A DNA stretch of 10,017 nucleotides. It comes from an uncultured Zetaproteobacteria bacterium. Lineage in GTDB: Bacteria > Pseudomonadota > Zetaproteobacteria > Mariprofundales > Mariprofundaceae. The stretch is taken from positions 1-10,017 of the forward strand of contig CAJXNE010000062.1 in assembly GCA_913056285.1 (NCBI GenBank), in the 5' to 3' direction. The notes below the pieces were generated by a model that was not told the DNA's origin, ran no database searches, and was given only the letters and a program-made list of their open reading frames with translations. Of the stretch, positions 1-6,534 are shown in pieces; within the stretch, counting starts at the first letter, position 1, and every line of letters begins with the position of its first letter. A program made the translations under genes and the position numbers.

Positions 1-44
1 GGTTTTGCCTTTGCTTACAAATCAAGCTGTACGTGTTTGATTTG

Positions 45-64
45 GCAGCCCGTCCATGGGCTGC
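45..64. other. Small perfect hairpin, role unknown
   Basis: GCAGCCC (45-51) and GGGCTGC (58-64) form a 7-bp perfect stem with a 6-base loop. Neither strand has a T-run directly after it, so it is not a convincing intrinsic terminator. It lies just beyond the C-terminal end of the decayed ATPase and could contribute to ending leftward transcripts. The stretch 1-82 otherwise shows no gene that I can support. Confidence 0.3.
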
Positions 65-91
65 AAGAAAGCACTGATTTAATCAGCGCTT
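65..91 (-). terminator. Possible terminator after the ATPase remnant
   Basis: On the minus strand AAGCGCTGATT pairs with AATCAGTGCTT around a single central A (69-91). All pairs are Watson-Crick except one G-U, though the innermost ones would open to form the loop. A short pyrimidine run, TCTT, follows (68-65). The stop codon of the remnant's last recognisable piece (85-83) lies inside the stem. Position and symmetry fit the end of a leftward transcript, but the T-tract is short, so this is a moderate call. Confidence 0.4.
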
Positions 92-332
92 CCTTAACAG
101 CCAGCGCCAAACTGGCGTAACATCTATGCGTCCAGGGCAATCGCATAGACTTTGCTCGGGTTCAGTATTCATTTGCGATGCCCTCATGCTGTAACACTTC
201 CGCGAAGTTGAACGGGAATATTTCCGTGCTGATGGAGCGACCGTGCAGTAGTGTGGCGATTTCACGACTGAGCAACTTTGTCGATATTACCTGAAACAAA
301 AGCCATGTTTTTCCTGTCCGGCCCATGCCAGT
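83..332 (-). pseudogene. Decayed AAA ATPase (AAA_14/DUF4143 type), deletion remnant
   Basis: No intact gene covers this stretch, but minus-strand reading gives four motif pieces in the order expected for ATP-binding proteins with an AAA_14 domain and a DUF4143 domain. Piece 1 (332 down to about 285) is TGMGRTGKTWLLFQVI, a Walker A loop. Piece 2 follows in the same frame down to the TGA at 164-162 and contains LLSREIATLLHGRS and FPFNFAEVLQHEGI, matching the conserved mid-domain block. Piece 3, in another frame (165-139), is LNPSKVYAI. Piece 4, in a third frame (133-83), ends RIDVTPVWRWLLRKR, which resembles the family's usual C-terminus. Intact members are usually about 400 residues or more, so most of the gene is gone. 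A stop (335-333) closes the frame just upstream of Walker A; the neighbouring frame reads RLIERNILIRYGCMRVKLN and may be a frameshifted N-terminus. The family is recognised from memory of its motifs. Confidence 0.72.
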
Positions 333-376
333 TTAATTTAACGCGCATGCAGCCGTAACGGATCAATATATTGCGC

Positions 377-601
377 TCAATCAACCGAGATTTTATACAA
401 GCCGGTGGATGACATCAGATCATGCAGTGGCATTCCATCTTTACTCAGCGCCATCACCAACATGCTCAGGGCAGGAATGGCGGCGGCGATAAAAAATAAG
501 AAGTGGCCGGTATCGTTGGTAATCACATACCAAATTGTCATGCCCAGTGATAACCAGGCCAGCATCAGCTCGGCATAAGCACTGGTCAGCATGCGGATCA
601 T
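377..601 (-). CDS. Small hypothetical membrane protein, 74 aa
   Basis: I do not recognise the family. The 74-residue product has two hydrophobic stretches, about residues 10-28 and 33-52, separated by a polar turn (TNDTGH), which suggests a two-helix inner-membrane protein. It starts 12 bases after the stop of the metal permease gene and follows it on the same strand. A purine-rich GCGGGGGA lies just before the ATG, rather close to it; the second Met (residue 4) is an alternative start with better spacing. The position suggests co-transcription with the importer, but no metal-binding motif is evident: there are only two His and no Cys. It could be an accessory protein or an unrelated passenger. 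The end of the frame abuts the decayed ATPase region. Confidence 0.6.
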   Translation of the reverse strand: MIRMLTSAYAELMLAWLSLGMTIWYVITNDTGHFLFFIAAAIPALSMLVMALSKDGMPLHDLMSSTGLYKISVD

Positions 602-613
602 AATCCCCCGCTT

Positions 614-1450
614 TTACACCTTGTAGGCGCTTACCCATATTTTCACCCAATTCAAAACCCAACTCATCACAAACAGGGCGCATAATGCCAGCACAACCGT
701 CGCGCCGGAAGGCCATTCATAGATATAAGACCAGAACAAACCGGCCAGCGTGCCGGTCAGCGAAAACAACACCGACAATATCCACAGACTGAACAACGAG
801 CGCCCCCAGAACCAGGCGCAAGCGGCAGGCAGAAGCATTAGCCCCGCAGTCAATACGATACCGGCCAGCTTGACACACAAAATCACAGTCAGCCCGACCA
901 GCCCGTAGAGCAATAATCTGAGTGCGGACACGGGCAAACCAGATGCTTCAGCTGTGACTGCATCGAATGCAATGCTCCACCATGCCCGCGCTGACAGAAA
1001 GAATATGACGGGAATCAGAGCAGACATCAGGTATAACCATCGCAGATCAATCGGCGACATGGTCAGGATATTACCAAACAGCAGGCCGAATAAATCCACC
1101 TCGGAGCTGTTGGCGGTTGAAATCAGCAGCACGCCCAGCGCCATACTGCCGGCGAACAGTATGCCTGTTCCGGCATCTTCGGATATCCCCTTCTTTCTCG
1201 GCATCAGCGCCAGCAACAATGCAATCAGCACGGCGAATACGGTTGCCGTCGGCAGCAACGGCAACGAAAACGTAACCGCCAGTCCCAAACCTGCCAGCGA
1301 TGCATGCGACACACCGACGGTCAGAAACGACAACCGATGCGCCATCACCATCACTGACATCGAAGCAGTCAACAGCCCAATCAACAACGCCGGCAGCAAT
1401 GCCTCGCCCATCACCGGGCTGGCCAGAAATTCAGAGATCATTTCAACCAT
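614..1450 (-). CDS. znuB: Zinc/manganese-type ABC transporter permease
   Basis: This is the membrane subunit of an ABC-3 family metal importer and would form the channel through the inner membrane for the metal delivered by the binding protein. The protein is hydrophobic throughout, with roughly eight membrane segments. It carries family-typical blocks: SHASLAGLGLA after the second segment, DLFGLLFGNILTMSPIDL mid-protein and a WPSGATVVL motif near the end. The open frame extends upstream to 1540, but that part lies inside the ATPase gene and reads as non-membrane sequence. I chose the Met at 1450 (about 278 residues, the usual length, with GGA seven bases upstream); Mets at 1462 and 1441 are alternatives. 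With this start the gene overlaps the ATPase stop by eight bases, implying translational coupling. Zinc is inferred from the binding protein; manganese or iron cannot be excluded. Confidence 0.9.
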   Translation of the reverse strand: MVEMISEFLASPVMGEALLPALLIGLLTASMSVMVMAHRLSFLTVGVSHASLAGLGLAVTFSLPLLPTATVFAVLIALLLALMPRKKGISEDAGTGILFAGSMALGVLLISTANSSEVDLFGLLFGNILTMSPIDLRWLYLMSALIPVIFFLSARAWWSIAFDAVTAEASGLPVSALRLLLYGLVGLTVILCVKLAGIVLTAGLMLLPAACAWFWGRSLFSLWILSVLFSLTGTLAGLFWSYIYEWPSGATVVLALCALFVMSWVLNWVKIWVSAYKV

Positions 1451-2243
1451 GGTGATGTCCATGCTCGTCTTCACTCGGTGCGCAGCCGATGCAGTGGGCA
1501 TCGTGTGCCATGATATGGATATGGTCGCCATACATCGCACGCCATACGTCTTCGGGGATATCCTCCCCTTTCATGGCATGATGATGAATCCGGCGGTTCA
1601 GGCAAGCCACTGAATCGACATGCGAACTGATGGCGGCAATATCGTGTTCGACCATAATCACGCTCATACCGGTCTCATCGCATAACCGTCGCAACAGCTG
1701 AAACAGCTTTTCCTGCCGAACGCTGTCCAGCGCCGCCGAGGGTTCATCCAGCAATAATAATTTTGGTTTGCGTACCAGCGCCCGAGCCAAGCGGGCGCGT
1801 TGGCGCTGACCGCCAGAGAGGTGACGAAAATCCGCATCGGCCAAATGATCCATATCGACCAGGTTCAAGGCATCATCAATATCGGACTGATGATGTGAAC
1901 GCCGCCACGGCGCGGTATAATCGGCCAACCCCATAGCCACCACATCGCGTACGCGCATGGGCAATCGCGGCGCATGATCATGCAACTGGTGCAGGAATCC
2001 GATTTGCCTGAGCAATTTATGACGACTAAAACGGGTTAAACATCGGCCAAACAGATCAATATGACCGCCAGCGGGCGGCGTTAATCCGGCCACAATATTC
2101 AACAGCGTGCTTTTACCTGCGCCGTTGGGGCCAACAATGCCAAGAAAATGTCCTGCCTCCAGCTTCAGATTGATGCCATCGAGAATCGGCTTGTTGAGCG
2201 GCCCAAAACTGAGATGGGAGATTTGTACGATCGGGGTGGTCAT
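1443..2243 (-). CDS. znuC: Zinc/manganese-type ABC transporter ATPase
   Basis: This is the cytoplasmic ATPase that powers the metal importer. In the 266 residues, Walker A is GPNGAGKS at 38-45, the Q-loop is near Q86, the ABC signature LSGGQRQR is at 142-149, Walker B LLLLDEP is at 162-168, the D-loop SAALD follows, and the switch His is H200. All catalytic motifs look intact. The C-terminal tail (241-266) is unusual: it holds eight His and two Cys, including HIHIMAHDAHCIGC and a final HGHHHG, and there is another His trio at 220-222. Such a tail could bind zinc and sense or buffer it; that is inference. The start ATG overlaps the stop of the binding-protein gene as ATGA, and the end overlaps the permease start. 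Confidence 0.93.
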   Translation of the reverse strand: MTTPIVQISHLSFGPLNKPILDGINLKLEAGHFLGIVGPNGAGKSTLLNIVAGLTPPAGGHIDLFGRCLTRFSRHKLLRQIGFLHQLHDHAPRLPMRVRDVVAMGLADYTAPWRRSHHQSDIDDALNLVDMDHLADADFRHLSGGQRQRARLARALVRKPKLLLLDEPSAALDSVRQEKLFQLLRRLCDETGMSVIMVEHDIAAISSHVDSVACLNRRIHHHAMKGEDIPEDVWRAMYGDHIHIMAHDAHCIGCAPSEDEHGHHHG

Positions 2244-3052
2244 TTTACCAGCGAGTTGGAAATGCGCTCGATATTCTGCTGCATCAATTCAGTCCACGGC
2301 ATGCCACACGACCCCAGCGCATTCAGGGTGATGCGACGTACGGGCTTACTTGCATGCTGCGCCAGCCAGTCCAGCGCCCGGTTGCTATGGGCACTATCGG
2401 CCAGCAACCATGCATCGTGGTGTTGATTGAGCGTGGATAATGCATGCTCCAGTTTGTGCGGCCCGTGTTCATGGCCGTGCTGCGCCGACTCAAGCACTGC
2501 CAGCACGGGTACGCCCATGCTTTTCATCAAACCCTGCCAAGCCGGATGTTGCATCAGCACACCGGACTTTTTCAATGTTGCAAGAACCAAACGCCAGGAT
2601 TTTTCTGTTTTTTCAGTTTGAGCCAAAGCATGTTTCAGTGATGTGGCAATGGCGTCGGCATGTTCCGGATGCAGTCTGGTCAGTTTGGCGGCAATCAGTG
2701 GCAAGGCTATTCGAACGGATTCGGGGTTCAGCCAGCCATGCGCAATGCCGGGCCAAAGCCGCAATGTATTGGCATGACTCGCTGGCAGTGGCCAACCACC
2801 ATCATCGAATGAAGCGCGGATCAGCAAGCTGCTTTTTTCCATTGCCTCAATCTTGCGCGGCGTGAGTTGAAAGTGATGCGGATCGGCCCCGGCAGGCAAC
2901 AGACACATCACATCAGCATGCTTATCCAGCATCATCACCAGTCCGGCCAAAGGGGGTAGCGTGACAGAAATTTCAGCAGCCGCAACGGAAGTCGGCAGCA
3001 ATAAGAATATTGCAACACCTGGCTGAAGAAGTATGAGGAAAAACTTGCGCAT
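2240..3052 (-). CDS. znuA: Periplasmic zinc-binding protein of ABC importer
   Basis: This is the solute-binding component (cluster A-I, ZnuA/TroA family) that would capture metal in the periplasm and pass it to the permease. From the chosen Met the product is 270 residues, beginning MRKFFLILL with a hydrophobic core and a VAAA-type signal peptidase site. The open frame has an upstream Met at 3085 that adds 11 residues ahead of the signal peptide, so I prefer 3052; neither start has a well-spaced ribosome site. Numbered from the upstream Met, likely ligands are His70/71 in the ADPHHFQL motif, His116 in AHGWLNP and His180 in MQHPAW, the three-His pattern of zinc binders. The position where the family often has Asp (LDPLG) reads LNALGSC. 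A His patch HGHEHGPH lies at 203-210. The gene leads the operon and overlaps the ATPase gene by four bases. Confidence 0.88.
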   Translation of the reverse strand: MRKFFLILLQPGVAIFLLLPTSVAAAEISVTLPPLAGLVMMLDKHADVMCLLPAGADPHHFQLTPRKIEAMEKSSLLIRASFDDGGWPLPASHANTLRLWPGIAHGWLNPESVRIALPLIAAKLTRLHPEHADAIATSLKHALAQTEKTEKSWRLVLATLKKSGVLMQHPAWQGLMKSMGVPVLAVLESAQHGHEHGPHKLEHALSTLNQHHDAWLLADSAHSNRALDWLAQHASKPVRRITLNALGSCGMPWTELMQQNIERISNSLVK

Positions 3053-3085
3053 AGGCCGGCATACTATCAGTTCGCAGAATCGCAT

Positions 3086-3145
3086 GGTACTTGATTATTC
3101 CTTAATCTTGATTAACCGCCTCAAAATAAGGAAACTGTCCAACTT
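3086..3145. promoter_or_regulatory. Divergent promoter region with small dyad
   Basis: This AT-rich stretch separates the leftward importer operon from the rightward 755-codon gene, so promoters for both are expected here. It contains a perfect dyad TTAATC-TT-GATTAA at 3102-3115, and TTGATTA occurs twice (3091-3097 and 3108-3114), 17 bases apart, about 1.7 helical turns. These could be an operator. I could not recognise a Zur or Fur consensus and cannot assign clear -35/-10 pairs. On each strand an AAGGA lies 13 bases before the first possible start codon, longer than usual for a ribosome site. Confidence 0.35.
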
Positions 3146-5413
3146 ATGATTTCACCTGATTACTTTTCATTCCGCTGGAGCTGGTATCGGCCCATTCTGA
3201 ACAGGCAGGAGCAACCGTCGGATCGTTGCGCTGTCGAGGTGCGCCGATTGCCAATCCGCGTGCCCGGCGAGGATGCCCGTGAATATATTCCTTATGCCGT
3301 CCATCCCGATGTGAAGCGCGCTATCGCTACTTCGCTGCGTCGATTGCAGGATTATTCGGTGCGTTATGTGGTGCGCGGCGAGAAAGTATCCGCCCATACA
3401 CTGCCGCATATGGATGAGAAAGTGCGTCGCATGGTAGCGTATTTGCGCAAACAGAATCCGCATTTGTCGCGCGATTTATTGCACCACTGGTGCGCCGACC
3501 CTAAGGGGGCGACGGCGTTGTTAAACGTGTGTGAAGTCATGTGGGAACAGGGTTGGAGACAGGATCAGGCCGATGCCGCACCATGGGTGCCGGCGGTTAA
3601 TGTATTGTTATTAAAGCTTATTCGAGACTGCGTCGGCAATCTTTCCGATGAACATATCGACAAAACCAGCCATGTGATGCTGTGCGTGCTGGGCGGCTTA
3701 TATGTCTGGGCGCTGCAGCATTTTCTTAAGCGCTATCTGGAAGGCGTCGTCGAAGTGACCCGTATCGCCACTTATGAATCCATGATGTTGCCGGCCACAC
3801 CCATGGCCTTTTTGCAATATCAGCCGGATACAACGCTGCTCGGTGATGACAGTCGCATTATTCGCGCCTACGGGCTGGAGCCGGAAATCGTACCGCGCAT
3901 GCGTCTCTTACGCGCCAAAGTGGGCATGCATAATGAAGGCGGCATGTTACAACTGCTGGCCAAGGATAAACTGGGCGCACACTTGCAACGGCGCACCTGG
4001 GCGCGGTTATCGCTGTGGAAGCTGGCTATGGACAGCGGCTTTGGCGGCTGGATGGGCTATGTCCTGGATGCCAAGCGGCTCGATCAGTTACTGGCCGGGC
4101 AGATTCAGCCCGATGCCTCAGCCATCGAAAACCTGAAAGCCAATCAGACGACACCGGTAGCCAAATGGTTGCTGGCGAGCATGGCCGGAGCGAGGGCACT
4201 CAAGGCGGTGGGCGAGCCGTGGTTGCAGGATAATATTACCCTGATGGCATTCAGGGTGTTCGATGAAGATATCAAGGTCGAAGTGGCGCGACGACATTCG
4301 GAAACGTCATGGCTGGACAAAAAAGTACAGACTGCCAAAGCAACTGCGCGGAGTAACACCACATCAGGTGCAACATCAACCGGGGCATCCAGCGGCGGCG
4401 GTTTACGCAGTGCCAGCGGCTTGCGCCGTGGCGGTTCGAGTGCTCGCAGTAGCCTAGATGCGCCTTATCTGGCACTGGAACAAGCATGGAAAGATGGTCA
4501 GCTCGTGTTTATTCAACCCGATGTCACCAGGGCATTGCATAGCGGCAAGGCACTATCGCAACGACAGGCTTGCCTGAAAATCGAATGGTCTGAATATCTT
4601 GCCAGACTGCATACATTGCAGAGAGAATATGCCGGTAGTTTTATAAGCGCTACGTTTTTGCCGGGCGTGTTATCGCTGATTGATGGCCGCGAACATGTGT
4701 TTCTGGATAACTGCTGTGCATCAGGCTGTTTGCTCCGCGGCTCCGTGGTGGCGCTGACTGAAACTGCTATCGATATGCGCCACCAACTCAGGCAATGGCT
4801 GGTCAGCGTATTGGATCAGCAAGGCGTAGCACAGAAAGAAATTGCCATGCCAGGGGTGTCCATGTGCGTGGATATGACCGGTGAATGGACGTTTGCGGAA
4901 TTAAATGACCCGAATCGCGGCCAGCAGCGCATTGCATTTTCTTTCGCTGTGCCCCAGGTCGATGCCGGCGTCTGTCGTGACCATAATGTCGAACGTCTGA
5001 TTCAGGCGCGCCATGCCAAACAAAACCTGAAACCCCTCGGTTGTGTCAATGTTGAAGCAGTCAAAACCGTAGAGGGAAGAACTGTGCAAATGTTGCATAA
5101 TGCAGGATTTGCATTGACATCATCGGCTATAACCGAACTGACTTCGGCGCTGGCCAATAAATCTTCCATCAAAAATTTAAGACCGCGAAGAGCCGAACTC
5201 GATGGTGTTCTGGATGCTTACCAGTTGCCGCCCTGTGGACTGGATTTGCTGGTTATCCAGCGCATCGGGCACGAAGGCGAACAACCATGGCTGCTGATCA
5301 AGGCGGGTAAGCCCAATCTGGCCGGTGTGGATACGGATATATTTGAACTGCTTGATGCAGATGCCCAGACCACGCAAGTTATGATTGAGCGAGGCCTGAT
5401 GCGCTGGGCATGA
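3146..5413 (+). CDS. Large hypothetical protein, 755 aa, two putative domains
   Basis: I do not recognise this protein. The N-terminal part (about 1-395) is rich in Arg, Trp and Leu and looks mostly helical, with one hydrophobic stretch (HVMLCVLGGLYVWALQHFL) that is more likely buried helix than a membrane span. Residues 400-436 form a Ser/Gly/Thr/Arg-rich linker with GLRSASGLRRGGSS-like repetition. The C-terminal part (about 437-755) begins SLDAPYLALEQAW and contains FLPGVLSLIDG from residue 504, a Cys cluster NCCASGC, and GVSMCVDMTGEWTF from residue 570. No Walker, protease, nuclease or helix-turn-helix motif is visible, and there is no signal peptide. The length of the open frame and its in-frame overlap with tilS make it a real gene. 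AAGGA lies 13 bases before the ATG. Its stop overlaps the tilS start by four bases, so the two are probably coupled. Confidence 0.85.
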   Translation: MISPDYFSFRWSWYRPILNRQEQPSDRCAVEVRRLPIRVPGEDAREYIPYAVHPDVKRAIATSLRRLQDYSVRYVVRGEKVSAHTLPHMDEKVRRMVAYLRKQNPHLSRDLLHHWCADPKGATALLNVCEVMWEQGWRQDQADAAPWVPAVNVLLLKLIRDCVGNLSDEHIDKTSHVMLCVLGGLYVWALQHFLKRYLEGVVEVTRIATYESMMLPATPMAFLQYQPDTTLLGDDSRIIRAYGLEPEIVPRMRLLRAKVGMHNEGGMLQLLAKDKLGAHLQRRTWARLSLWKLAMDSGFGGWMGYVLDAKRLDQLLAGQIQPDASAIENLKANQTTPVAKWLLASMAGARALKAVGEPWLQDNITLMAFRVFDEDIKVEVARRHSETSWLDKKVQTAKATARSNTTSGATSTGASSGGGLRSASGLRRGGSSARSSLDAPYLALEQAWKDGQLVFIQPDVTRALHSGKALSQRQACLKIEWSEYLARLHTLQREYAGSFISATFLPGVLSLIDGREHVFLDNCCASGCLLRGSVVALTETAIDMRHQLRQWLVSVLDQQGVAQKEIAMPGVSMCVDMTGEWTFAELNDPNRGQQRIAFSFAVPQVDAGVCRDHNVERLIQARHAKQNLKPLGCVNVEAVKTVEGRTVQMLHNAGFALTSSAITELTSALANKSSIKNLRPRRAELDGVLDAYQLPPCGLDLLVIQRIGHEGEQPWLLIKAGKPNLAGVDTDIFELLDADAQTTQVMIERGLMRWA

Positions 5414-6408
5414 TGCTTCCACAGCAGCATACTGATGTTTTTCAAGCGTGGTTGAACGCGGAAGATATGCCGCATTTACCGAAAACCCTGGCCGTTGGCT
5501 GGTCTGGCGGGGCAGATTCAACTGCGTTGTTGCTGGCGCTAAAGGAAAGCGGTTACGCCGTTCATGCCTGGCATGTCGATCACGGTTGGCGTGAATCATC
5601 CGCCCAGGAGGCAGCATACCTGGCAGAACAAGCCGCGCATTGGAATATCCCGTTCATCAGCGCCCGACTGACTTCTGCATCAACACGCAATCGAGAAGCC
5701 GAAGCACGTCAGGGCCGTCATGCCCTGTTCCGGCAATGGAGCAATGCACAGAATATCCGCACCCTGTGTCTGGCTCATCACCGTGATGATCAGGCCGAAA
5801 CGGTATGTATGCGTCTATTGCAAGGTGCAGGTGCAGGCGGCTGTCGCGGCATGCTTCGTGAGAGGCAGATGGGGGAACTACGCATCGTACGCCCTTTACT
5901 GCATATCGCCGCCCGTGATTTGCGCCATGCCTTGCGTGCAGCCGGTATTGCATGGCTGGAAGACCCGAGCAATGCCGATATGAGCATCTGGCGCAATCAC
6001 ATCCGTCATCAATTATTTCCTGCCATATTGCAAAAAGGCGAAGCCCCGGACACCCTGTTTCTCAGATGGCGCGTACAAGCTGAACGAGTCGCCTGCCAAC
6101 TTGATCATGAGGCGGATGTCATATTACATGACTTAACCCGAACCGGCGATCATTCCCTGCGCTTGTGCTGGAAAACATGGAAGCAAAGCACGCCTGCCGT
6201 GCGCGCCAGAGCATTACAAAAATGCATGGCGCAGTTATTGGGCGATGGCGCCACACCGGGACGTCGGCATATTTTGCTGGTGGAGTCGTGGACGAATAAA
6301 AGTGGTCGTGGAGGGCTTGATTTATCGCGCTGCCGTCTCTACAGAGAGTCTGATTATCTGCATCTACGCTTGCATCTGCAACCGGTAACGGCAGTTTGTG
6401 CTGCCTGA
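5410..6408 (+). CDS. tilS: tRNA(Ile)-lysidine synthetase, short form
   Basis: This cytoplasmic PP-loop ATPase attaches lysine to C34 of the minor tRNA-Ile (CAU anticodon), switching its decoding from AUG to AUA; it is normally essential. In the 332-residue product the PP-loop SGGADS is at 32-37, HVDHGW at 55-60, the REAEARQGRHALF block near 95-107 and LAHHRDDQAET at 121-131, followed by the WLEDPSN and RNHIRHQLFP blocks of the catalytic domain. It ends soon after LSRCRLYRESDYLHLR, so it has the first C-terminal domain but lacks the second one seen in the roughly 430-residue E. coli enzyme. Short forms are known, for example in Aquifex. The first ATG overlaps the preceding stop as ATGA; a second ATG follows immediately. 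No strong ribosome site is visible, consistent with translational coupling. Confidence 0.93.
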   Translation: MMLPQQHTDVFQAWLNAEDMPHLPKTLAVGWSGGADSTALLLALKESGYAVHAWHVDHGWRESSAQEAAYLAEQAAHWNIPFISARLTSASTRNREAEARQGRHALFRQWSNAQNIRTLCLAHHRDDQAETVCMRLLQGAGAGGCRGMLRERQMGELRIVRPLLHIAARDLRHALRAAGIAWLEDPSNADMSIWRNHIRHQLFPAILQKGEAPDTLFLRWRVQAERVACQLDHEADVILHDLTRTGDHSLRLCWKTWKQSTPAVRARALQKCMAQLLGDGATPGRRHILLVESWTNKSGRGGLDLSRCRLYRESDYLHLRLHLQPVTAVCAA

Positions 6409-6534
6409 CGGACATGGGTGTTAACGGGGCTATGATTTAATCTTGGGTTCATGACTATGTCGCAAACTGCCCGATGTTGGCGTATTTTTTTGTGAGTCAT
6501 GCATTGAGATAAGACTGAAAAAGGATGTTTATTT
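6409..6534 (+). promoter_or_regulatory. ftsH leader with ribosome binding site
   Basis: This 126-bp gap between tilS and ftsH probably holds the ftsH promoter, although I see no good -35/-10 pair; TATGAT at 6431-6436 is -10-like without a matching -35. A weak 4-bp stem TGCC/GGCG (6468-6482) followed by seven T (6485-6491) might end some tilS transcripts, but it is too short to call firmly. AAGGA at 6521-6525, nine bases before the ATG, is a clear ribosome site and fixes the ftsH start. No heat-shock sigma-32 consensus was recognised. Confidence 0.4.

Noticed and set aside
83..265. A 60-codon minus-strand frame as an intact small gene
   Set aside because: Only its last 16 or so codons resemble anything (the C-terminus of the ATPase family). 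Its first half overlaps the LLSRE block, which is coded in a different frame, so it is part of a pseudogene rather than a gene.
954..1613. Long open frame on the plus strand, 219 codons
   Set aside because: It runs antisense to the permease gene and the end of the ATPase gene, has biased composition without recognisable motifs, and both genes it shadows are clearly real.
3146..5413. 755-residue protein as a MobH-type relaxase (TraI_2)
   Set aside because: I considered it because of the size and the two-part layout, but the HD-like and C-terminal motifs of that family are not visible and no conjugation genes are nearby.
6389..6404. GGCAG/CTGCC hairpin at the end of tilS as a terminator
   Set aside because: It lies inside the coding region, has a stem of only five pairs and no T-run after it.
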